Below, piece by piece: positions 38,112 through 43,006 of a DNA stretch of 43,006 nucleotides. The DNA is from a virus, in the IMG/VR virus record IMGVR_UViG_3300029286_000093, positions 1 through 43,006 of that record; one strand, given 5' to 3'. Both the position numbers and the translations under genes were made by a program. The notes below the pieces were generated by a model that saw only the letters and a program-made list of their open reading frames with translations, was not told where the DNA came from and did no database searches. Every line of letters begins with the position of its first letter. Within the stretch, counting starts at the first letter, position 1.

Positions 38112-38163
38112 TGTACACTAAAATATCAGCAAATGTACACTTAAAAACATTACTTTGTACACT
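38112..38163. promoter_or_regulatory. Three TGTACACT operators at 22-bp spacing
   Basis: TGTACACT occurs at 38112-38119, 38134-38141 and 38156-38163, all in the same direction and exactly 22 bp apart (about two helical turns). The minus-strand -7 element TACATTTG (38130-38137) overlaps the middle copy. This is the likely operator set for the divergent regulators. Confidence 0.75.
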
Positions 38164-38215
38164 TTATTATCTAATTTCTGTTAAAATTTGTTAAATTATA
38201 AAAAAATTTATTTAT

Positions 38216-38566
38216 ATGTCGATAAATCAACGAATTAAAAAAATGAGAGAAGAATTAGGTATGAGTCAAAATGAGTTTGGTGAAAAAATTGGAGTAACGA
38301 GGCAAATGGTAGGTCGGTATGAAACTGACTTTCACGAAATACCAGCCAAGGTTATTATTAAGATTATCAATAATTTTCCGCATATAAACAGCAATTGGAT
38401 AACCAATGGTATGGGGGAAATGATAATTAATAACAACAAAAAAGCCATTAACAAGGGTAATGGCTACATTATACAATCAGATGATTCGATGGTAAACGAA
38501 TCGCCACTGATTAAACTCGATTCAGCAAGAAAGGAGATAGAATTGCTGAACCGGAGTTATTTTTAA
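38216..38566 (+). CDS. XRE-family repressor, 116 aa
   Basis: The N-terminal helix-turn-helix (RIKKMREELGMSQNEFGEKI and GVTRQMVGRYET) is of the phage CI/Cro type; the WITNGMGEM segment near 61-69 is typical of Bacteroidota phage repressors. The C-terminal part is short, with no peptidase domain. It faces the Cro-like gene across the TGTACACT operators. Its last 45 bp overlap the end of the opposing 106-aa gene. Confidence 0.85.
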   Translation: MSINQRIKKMREELGMSQNEFGEKIGVTRQMVGRYETDFHEIPAKVIIKIINNFPHINSNWITNGMGEMIINNNKKAINKGNGYIIQSDDSMVNESPLIKLDSARKEIELLNRSYF

Positions 38567-38842
38567 TGTTCTGGATTGTTCAGTTTGATCGTACACATAG
38601 CCATAATGTGTGCAGATGCCGCTTTTTTTGTTCCGTGGCTGGTATGATGGGCATTGCTTGCCGCATGATTCACTTGCTTCGGCCACGGTATAAAATTCAC
38701 GGCACCAGAAATAACCTGACCCACGTTCAATTTTTGCCTCAAATACCGTTAGTTCGGTAAGGCCATTTTCACTCATGAATTCTTTATGCCAGGAAATTGG
38801 GTGGCAGTATTCGTGATTTAACTGAAAATAGAGTTTAGGCAT
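38522..38842 (-). CDS. Cys/aromatic-rich 106-aa protein
   Basis: Starts MPKLYFQLNHEYCHPISWHK. It has seven Cys residues, including SCGKQCPSY and GICTH, which could bind zinc. The family is unknown. It overlaps the upstream 81-aa gene by 8 bp and the 3' end of the repressor gene antisense, so both transcripts share complementary ends. Confidence 0.6.
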   Translation of the reverse strand: MPKLYFQLNHEYCHPISWHKEFMSENGLTELTVFEAKIERGSGYFWCREFYTVAEASESCGKQCPSYQPRNKKSGICTHYGYVYDQTEQSRTLKITPVQQFYLLSC

Positions 38843-39080
38843 TGGTTTTAAAATTATAACGTTCAAATCCTTTGGGTTCTACGTTGCATATTGCACCCTC
38901 TTTCTCAGTAAGGGGTTCATTAACTTCAAGATTTATGCAATCAGACAATGCACCAATTGTTTGTGGCCACCCGGCTGCACATACTCTATTGCTTTTTACA
39001 TCAATACCAAGTAAATACCAATCCTCGTTAGTGGGAACATGGTGTACAAAATAGCTGTAACCTGACTTAATTTCACTCAT
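38835..39080 (-). CDS. 81-aa protein, unknown
   Basis: It starts MSEIKSGYSYFVHHVPTNEDW and looks like a small alpha/beta domain. No family is recognised. The ATG overlaps the stop of the 52-aa frame (ATGA). It is part of the early minus-strand block after the 40388-40418 promoter. Confidence 0.6.
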   Translation of the reverse strand: MSEIKSGYSYFVHHVPTNEDWYLLGIDVKSNRVCAAGWPQTIGALSDCINLEVNEPLTEKEGAICNVEPKGFERYNFKTNA

Positions 39081-39235
39081 TTTTTAAACAGTATTTTGTA
39101 CCAGCGAATAAAGAACTTTTCAAGGTTTGTTTTTACACGGGTTATTTTTACTTCTTTCAGTAAAAAATCTCTTTCGTGGTACCGCTGGCCTCTGAAGGGG
39201 TGCATTTGTGGCAGGGTAAATTCATTTGGCGGCAT
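39077..39235 (-). CDS. Basic 52-aa protein
   Basis: Frame MPPNEFTLPQMHPFRGQRYH... ends KFFIRWYKILFKK. The C-terminal part is basic and amphipathic. The 4-bp coupling to the next gene supports it. It overlaps the 55-aa frame by 79 bp in a different frame, so one of the two may be shorter or unreal. Confidence 0.5.
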   Translation of the reverse strand: MPPNEFTLPQMHPFRGQRYHERDFLLKEVKITRVKTNLEKFFIRWYKILFKK

Positions 39236-39324
39236 TTTACATACTCCCTGTTGCCTATCTTAAATGTGTACAAATAGGTATAGGTAGTTTTTACGCCTTT
39301 CAATGGGGTTACTAAGTATTTCAT
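39157..39324 (-). CDS. 55-aa protein, unknown
   Basis: Frame MKYLVTPLKGVKTTYTYLYT... with CRQMNLPCHKC in the middle, a possible metal site. Its ATG overlaps the stop of the 77-aa gene (ATGA), which supports it. The last half overlaps the 52-aa frame. Confidence 0.5.
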   Translation of the reverse strand: MKYLVTPLKGVKTTYTYLYTFKIGNREYVKCRQMNLPCHKCTPSEASGTTKEIFY

Positions 39325-39554
39325 ATAAATTTAATTCTTGTGTGTAAAAAGAAAAAATCACATTGTGCCAATGTGTAATAGCCACGCATGGGCTTCAGAA
39401 CAACTATTTCACGCTGGCTTACTGCCGCTCGATAATCAGCATGTGCAATTTCAATTGCTACAACCCGGCCAAAGGCAATACCGTTAGTGTTATACACCTT
39501 AACGATATTGCCCGGTTTTGGAGTTTTTATAAATCTGATAACTTCTTCGTCCAT
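39321..39554 (-). CDS. 77-aa small beta-barrel-like protein
   Basis: KPGNIVKVYNTNGIAFGRVVAIEI suggests an SH3- or KOW-like barrel, and IVVLKPMRGYYTLAQCDFFF closes it. It is coupled to its neighbours by 1- and 4-bp overlaps. Function unknown. Confidence 0.6.
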   Translation of the reverse strand: MDEEVIRFIKTPKPGNIVKVYNTNGIAFGRVVAIEIAHADYRAAVSQREIVVLKPMRGYYTLAQCDFFFLHTRIKFI

Positions 39555-40126
39555 TAATTTACTTCTGAAGGTGCTGGTGGTGGTAACTCTGGTAAATTTT
39601 TCAGCAATTTAACGTACCAAACGTTTTCAATGTCAAAGTCCGTTATTTCGGTTAATTCGGACTGAGATTTTATGAAACCCCACCACGATTCGCAGCCGTA
39701 AATTACTTTGTTAAGATCAGGAACAAAAATGGCTGGATTGTAATGTGCCCAGGTACATTCAATTTTTTCATCGGTAATTTTAACCTGACTTGAAAGAGCC
39801 ACTTCACCGATCAAAAATCCAAAGAAAGTTTTGCCTTTATATTCATCGGCAACCGGACGAATTTTTACAAACATCTGGTTTCCGTAAAGTGAAGGTTTTA
39901 CTGCACTGTCTGATGGGTGGGCAATTTCTTTAATTGTAGCCAATTTCAGGTTGAAGTGTAACCGTTTAACCGTATTGTTTAATTCTGCCAGCGTTTTTTC
40001 AGCATCGTCTTCGCTCCATAAGTGCTTAAACGTACTGAACTCTTTTGTGGCTTCAAAGGCTTTATGCAAATCACGTAAGATTTGATCTTTAATTGACAAC
40101 TCATTGTAAGGGGTGTTTTCTGACAT
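39554..40126 (-). CDS. 190-aa protein, unknown
   Basis: An N-terminal helical part (about 10-70) leads into a beta-rich part with MFVKIRPVADEYKGKTFFGF and CTWAHYNPAIFVPDLN. It ends in a Pro-rich tail. No family is recognised. It is the second gene of the early minus-strand block; such genes often target host functions, but nothing here shows it. Confidence 0.6.
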   Translation of the reverse strand: MSENTPYNELSIKDQILRDLHKAFEATKEFSTFKHLWSEDDAEKTLAELNNTVKRLHFNLKLATIKEIAHPSDSAVKPSLYGNQMFVKIRPVADEYKGKTFFGFLIGEVALSSQVKITDEKIECTWAHYNPAIFVPDLNKVIYGCESWWGFIKSQSELTEITDFDIENVWYVKLLKNLPELPPPAPSEVN

Positions 40127-40128
40127 AT

Positions 40129-40368
40129 TTATAATGTATTAGGGTGAAATAACGTTTGAATTATGCTATTGTACAAGGCTTTGCGTATAGCATTTGGTGA
40201 TAATGCCATAATTATAAGCATTACCGGAACACTTATAAATGCTGCACTCCATGCACAGTAATGAGTAATACACTGTTTGGCAGTCATGTAATTTGTGTCG
40301 ATTGTAGTCCACACAATCAGGCAGAAACCTGTGGATATAAAGTAAATTGTTGATATAAAAGTGTGCAT
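40129..40368 (-). CDS. Two-helix membrane protein, 79 aa
   Basis: Two hydrophobic segments (about 4-24 and 39-58) with Cys residues in the first loop. It is the first gene after the promoter at 40388-40418. An alternative 74-aa frame overlaps most of it (40166-40390), but lacks a clear membrane pattern. Confidence 0.5.
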   Translation of the reverse strand: MHTFISTIYFISTGFCLIVWTTIDTNYMTAKQCITHYCAWSAAFISVPVMLIIMALSPNAIRKALYNSIIQTLFHPNTL

Positions 40369-40387
40369 TTAGTAACTTTAAAGTGTG

Positions 40388-40418
40388 CAAATGTACATTT
40401 TTAGATACTCATTTGCAA
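40388..40418 (-). promoter_or_regulatory. Early minus-strand promoter
   Basis: On the minus strand TTG and TACATTTG are exactly 20 bp apart, matching the Bacteroidota consensus. The -33 box overlaps the palindrome ATTTGCAAAT. The start of the 79-aa gene follows 20 bp downstream. Confidence 0.75.
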
Positions 40419-40452
40419 ATAATTTAACATATTTTAACATTTATTTGCAAAT
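40411..40452. promoter_or_regulatory. Paired ATTTGCAAAT palindromes
   Basis: The perfect 10-bp palindrome ATTTGCAAAT occurs at 40411-40420 and 40443-40452, with centres 32 bp apart (three helical turns) and A+T-rich DNA between. One copy covers the -33 region of the minus-strand promoter, so a regulator could bind both and loop or stack. Confidence 0.55.
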
Positions 40453-40529
40453 AAGAATTTTTTACAATTTGTTAAGATACTTTATTTCAGAACTTTAACC
40501 AATTCCAGCATTTTTATTTTCTACATGTG

Positions 40530-40560
40530 TTGCAATTACTTGCGTGGTATATTATCTTTG
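40530..40560 (+). promoter_or_regulatory. Promoter of the plus-strand operon
   Basis: TTG at 40530 and TATCTTTG at 40553-40560 are 20 bp apart, the same layout and -7 box as the late promoter. It precedes the 232-aa gene by about 60 bp, leaving a short 5' leader. Confidence 0.8.
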
Positions 40561-40621
40561 CTTCATAATTAACACGGTGAGCCGGATACCAAAACGAATC
40601 TCAAAGGCATGAGTAAACAGA

Positions 40622-41320
40622 ATGAAAATAAACTTTAGAATTGAAAACCAGGAGGTTACACCCTCTGGTAATTGGAACACAGCATCAATGTTTTTTCCTG
40701 AAGTAGATGTAAATCAGGAAACTGGCGAAGTAAAAATTGTATCGCTCTATTCAAGGGGCAGGCAGCAGAAGGCTTCCATTGATACATTAAACATTCAGGC
40801 AACTCTTTCAACCGATCAAACCCAGCTACTTATAACTGGCTGTGTTGATTGCCGTAACTGGAAGAATTACAAAACTTCTGGTTCTCAAAACTTTGTTTTT
40901 GCTGTATTTGTAGGTGATACAAATCACATATATGTACACAGGGCACCGGCAACAAAGGGCTGGATGAAGTGTAACCCTAACACTATACGCAAACGGCTTG
41001 TAAAACTCGGTATTGGAGCCATAACAGGGGTTTTGCAGCAGGGTGACTTCTTACTGAAACCAGCCAACGGCAGTTCGCTTCCGGTTGATACCTTTAAACA
41101 CGAATGGCAGAGTGCATCGCATCACAAGTTTGATCAGCCTGTTTTATCGCAGTATGTAAACGGTAAAGGGAGGTTTATTTACATACCTGACAATTGCACC
41201 ATTGAACTGCATCATTATGCCACCGATGGCATACAGCACCCGACCATTACCGTACCATCAGGCCAGTGGATAATTGGAAGTACAGCTAATCAGTTAGAAC
41301 ATAATAACAGGAGGGACTAA
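40622..41320 (+). CDS. 232-aa protein with QGD...H motif domain
   Basis: The N-terminal half (1-130) is unfamiliar. The C-terminal half has LQQGDFLLKP (about 138-147), SASHHKF and HHYATDGIQHPTITVPSGQW, which resembles a small beta-rich phage family where an initial QGD is followed by conserved His residues and a final 'P.G.y' strand. It could bind metal through its His residues. It is the first gene of the plus-strand operon; role unknown. Confidence 0.6.
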   Translation: MKINFRIENQEVTPSGNWNTASMFFPEVDVNQETGEVKIVSLYSRGRQQKASIDTLNIQATLSTDQTQLLITGCVDCRNWKNYKTSGSQNFVFAVFVGDTNHIYVHRAPATKGWMKCNPNTIRKRLVKLGIGAITGVLQQGDFLLKPANGSSLPVDTFKHEWQSASHHKFDQPVLSQYVNGKGRFIYIPDNCTIELHHYATDGIQHPTITVPSGQWIIGSTANQLEHNNRRD

Positions 41321-41322
41321 AA

Positions 41323-41577
41323 ATGAACCCATTAAAAGATTTAGTTGAAAACTTACAACAAAGAAATACTGTGTTTTTCTCAGAACATACGGTAAAAGTA
41401 TTTGCAAAAAAATATAATATGTATGAAAGTGATGTTAGAGTTGTGTTTCAAAAAAGATACAACAGACACATGAATAAGGATAATTCATGTGAAACAAAAA
41501 TCCATCAAAAAATTCAGAACAATTATTTGTATGGTTTTTTTGCAGGCAGGTTCCCTTCTATAACAAATAAAATCTAA
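41323..41577 (+). CDS. 84-aa basic protein
   Basis: It starts MNPLKDLVENLQQRNTVFFS after a clear AGGAGG Shine-Dalgarno sequence in the end of the upstream gene, unlike most genes here. The middle (VFAKKYNMYESDVRVVFQKRY) could be an HTH-type fold. Function unknown. Confidence 0.6.
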   Translation: MNPLKDLVENLQQRNTVFFSEHTVKVFAKKYNMYESDVRVVFQKRYNRHMNKDNSCETKIHQKIQNNYLYGFFAGRFPSITNKI

Positions 41578-41619
41578 ATAAACCCAAACAGCGCACCGGC
41601 AACGCTTAAACCGGTAATT

Positions 41620-42042
41620 ATGAACACCTATTTTAAAACACCTGAAGTATTTGAACATGCCATAAAAAAGGCACAGTTACACAATGCTGTAACTGAAAAA
41701 ATGGTTGTAACCTGCAATTGTGGCGAAAGCAATGGTTGCCTTGTTACAAAAAATGGAACCACAACAAAATTTATTTTGTGCGAATCGTGCTATACGCTTG
41801 CACAATACATTGAGCAATCAGAATTTGAAATGAGGTACAGCATAAGCATTGAACACCCTGAATGGACCCATTCCCACATGACTTCTTCTGAACTGGAAGA
41901 AGCCAATGCAGAAATGAACCGGATAGCTGAATGTGGCACTTTCTTTACAGATGATCTGCCGGAAACTGAACGTGTAAAATGCTCAGTACGCTTATACGAT
42001 AACATTACTGAAACAGATTTATCAACCTTACCAATTAAATAG
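41620..42042 (+). CDS. 140-aa protein with CxC and CxxC pair
   Basis: Residues about 28-63 contain CNCGESNGC and CESC, possibly a zinc site, while the rest is polar and acidic, with helices rich in Glu. The gene is 42 bp from the one before and 2 bp from the next. Function unknown. Confidence 0.6.
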   Translation: MNTYFKTPEVFEHAIKKAQLHNAVTEKMVVTCNCGESNGCLVTKNGTTTKFILCESCYTLAQYIEQSEFEMRYSISIEHPEWTHSHMTSSELEEANAEMNRIAECGTFFTDDLPETERVKCSVRLYDNITETDLSTLPIK

Positions 42043-42044
42043 TT

Positions 42045-42527
42045 ATGAATATTTTAGAACTCAGTGCGAAAGCACAAAAATTTTATGAAACAGGCCGCAG
42101 CCGTACACTGGTATCGGGCTATGAGCGCAATGTACTTGTACGCCCAGAATTTGAAAACGGATTGTTTGTTGATGTAAACTACCATCCCAAACCAGGTGAT
42201 TACATCTTCAGGTGCAGTACAATCAACCAGCAAACGGTTATCAGCCTTAAAACAGCTATACCAATGGCCGACAAAATTGAAATAATTGCCCTGAAAGGCA
42301 AATTTACACAGCAAGAGTGGCTGCATATGCTTGAACGCATGAATGGCATACTGTACACCCCTGAATTAGAACCAAGGAATTACATTGCTGGCGAAATGGA
42401 CGAGCCGGTTTTGGAAGAAAAAATAATGGCTATGACCATTACTAATGGCACAATTCTTTTACGTGAAATTCAACGATTTTGGCAAAACCACCTGAGTGTT
42501 GAGCCTTTTGTAAATCAATATTTGTAA
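42045..42527 (+). CDS. 160-aa protein, unknown
   Basis: It starts MNILELSAKAQKFYETGRSR. A predicted alpha/beta protein with strands VDVNYHPKPGDYIF and helices near 100-120. It ends the plus-strand operon 24 bp before the first hairpin terminator of the repeat array. No family is recognised. Confidence 0.6.
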   Translation: MNILELSAKAQKFYETGRSRTLVSGYERNVLVRPEFENGLFVDVNYHPKPGDYIFRCSTINQQTVISLKTAIPMADKIEIIALKGKFTQQEWLHMLERMNGILYTPELEPRNYIAGEMDEPVLEEKIMAMTITNGTILLREIQRFWQNHLSVEPFVNQYL

Positions 42528-42550
42528 AAGGCATATTACCGATGAAAGAA

Positions 42551-42574
42551 AAAGCAGGGCAATGACCCTGCTTT
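42551..42574. terminator. Bidirectional hairpin terminator at end of plus-strand operon
   Basis: A 9-bp stem, AAAGCAGGG/CCCTGCTTT, with a 6-nt loop, a T-run on the plus side and an A-run on the other. It is the first of the repeated terminators and ends the 40622-42527 operon. Confidence 0.8.
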
Positions 42575-42636
42575 TTTTATATGCCGTGCCAAACTGTGAT
42601 TTTTAGCCTGTATTTTATAAAAAAAGTGCAAATTAG

Positions 42637-42673
42637 CACGAACATCAACGAACATTCGTGCATGTTCGTGCTG
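42637..42673. repeat. Long imperfect palindrome in R2
   Basis: AGCACGAACAT at the left is answered by ATGTTCGTGCT at the right, with a further CGAACATTCGTG inside. In R3 the equivalent stretch (42866-42891) reads GCACGAACGTTCGCGAAC and on to ATTCGTGC, a near-perfect palindrome. Differences between copies keep the two-fold symmetry, suggesting selection for a dimeric binding or hairpin site. Confidence 0.6.
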
Positions 42674-42771
42674 GTGACCATATACAGACTATACAGACTA
42701 TACAAATTGTACACTTTGTACACTTTGTATAAGTTTACTGTAACTTACTGTATCACTGTGATACAATAAAA

Positions 42772-42795
42772 AAAGCAGGGCAATGACCCTGCTTT
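42772..42795. terminator. Hairpin terminator, second copy
   Basis: Same 9-bp stem as 42551-42574, within the tandem array between R2 and the next spacer. Confidence 0.75.
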
Positions 42796-42980
42796 TTTTA
42801 TATGCCGTGCCAAACTGTGATTTTTAACCTGAATTTTATAAAAAAAGTGCAAATTAGCACGAACATGCACGAACGTTCGCGAACATTCGTGCTGGTGATA
42901 TACAGACTATACAGACTATACAAATTGTACACTTTGTATAAGTTTACTGTAACTTACTGTATCACTGTGATACAATAAAA

Positions 42981-43004
42981 AAAGCAGGGAAATATCCCTG
43001 CTTT
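42981..43004. terminator. Hairpin terminator, last copy
   Basis: A 10-bp stem, AAAGCAGGGA/TCCCTGCTTT, identical to 121-144 rather than to its neighbour at 42772, which links the right end of the window to the left end. Confidence 0.75.
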
Positions 43005-43006
43005 TC

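Larger units (their letters stand above)
42551..43005. repeat. Tandem long-repeat array (units R2, R3)
   Basis: The array has two units of 221 and 209 bp and a final hairpin. Each unit consists of a hairpin terminator, a spacer (TATATGCCGTGCCAAACTGT and flanks), and the repeat proper (42630-42795 and 42851-43005). R2 has an extra CATGTTCGTG and a second TACACTTTG; R3 has GAACGTTCGCGAAC. There is no gene in 42528-43006. Confidence 0.85.

Noticed and set aside
40166-40390. Alternative 74-aa frame over the two-helix membrane gene
   Set aside because: It begins within the -7 region of the promoter (40388-40418), so it would lie before the transcript start, and it has no membrane pattern.
42581-42769. 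62-aa plus-strand frame inside the terminal repeat
   Set aside because: It consists of repeat DNA with tandem Tyr/Leu codons from the TATACA repeats and has no match in the other copies.
1-43006. Exact terminal overlap proving a circular genome
   Set aside because: Identity covers 21-145 and 42881-43005, but the outer bases differ (20 versus 42880 and 146 versus 43006) and there is a third copy inside, so it is only suggestive.
42551-43006. CRISPR array
   Set aside because: The units are 209-221 bp long with repeated rather than unique spacers, and no cas gene is present.

Overview
The window looks like most or all of the genome of a virus of Bacteroidota, probably tailless and carrying an internal membrane. 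Evidence for the host: the DNA is A+T-rich; several promoters match the Bacteroidota pattern TTG-N20-TAnnTTTG; most starts lack a Shine-Dalgarno sequence; the replication initiator is of the DUF4373 type; and there is a carboxypeptidase-regulatory-like domain. I find no terminase, portal, tail, tape-measure, integrase or conjugation gene and no tRNA. Instead there are many small proteins with one N- or C-terminal membrane segment, several peptidoglycan-active proteins, candidate small capsid proteins and fibres. The virus reading is inference; the gene content is seen.

Layout. Nearly everything from 40368 down to 165 is on the minus strand. Read in transcription order this gives: (i) an early/accessory block (40368-38522); (ii) a control region with an XRE repressor (plus strand, 38216), a divergent minus-strand regulator, an excisionase-like HTH protein and three TGTACACT sites spaced exactly 22 bp; (iii) a replication/accessory block (37553-30191) with a clamp-like protein, a YopX protein, a truncated cytosine methylase, attC-like hairpins, a DUF4373 initiator, a DnaC-like ATPase and a J-domain protein; (iv) a late block that starts at a strong promoter (30005-30035) and encodes membrane-anchored virion candidates, a papain/transglutaminase-fold protein, the best capsid candidate (25124-25786), and a coiled-coil protein; (v) an entry/lysis block (21084-18319) with a lysozyme, a peptidoglycan-binding protein, a CHAP-like endopeptidase and a spanin-like protein; (vi) a diversity-generating retroelement (DGR), with reverse transcriptase, template repeat, one matched and one unmatched C-type-lectin-like target; (vii) a lytic transglycosylase and a 'polyvalent' trio (N6-adenine methylase, strawberry-notch-type helicase, LPD1 protein); and (viii) a RadA/RecA-like ATPase. 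A separate plus-strand operon (40622-42527) faces this block.

The two transcription systems converge on an array of long direct repeats (42551-43006, and again at 1-145). Each unit has a hairpin terminator, palindromes built on CACGAACATTCGTG and short direct repeats. Positions 21-145 and 42881-43005 are identical, which fits a circular molecule, terminal repeats, or an assembly broken inside a repeat array.

The best-supported finding is the DGR: the template repeat (15441-15555) and variable repeat (15607-15721) differ at 23 positions, 21 of which are adenines in the template coding strand. Other points of interest are a recurring non-Shine-Dalgarno leader (AAAACCACMACA-ATG) before at least ten genes, virion-type proteins sharing one C-terminal membrane anchor, and a patch of cassette-like DNA (33498-34433) that truncates a cytosine methylase.
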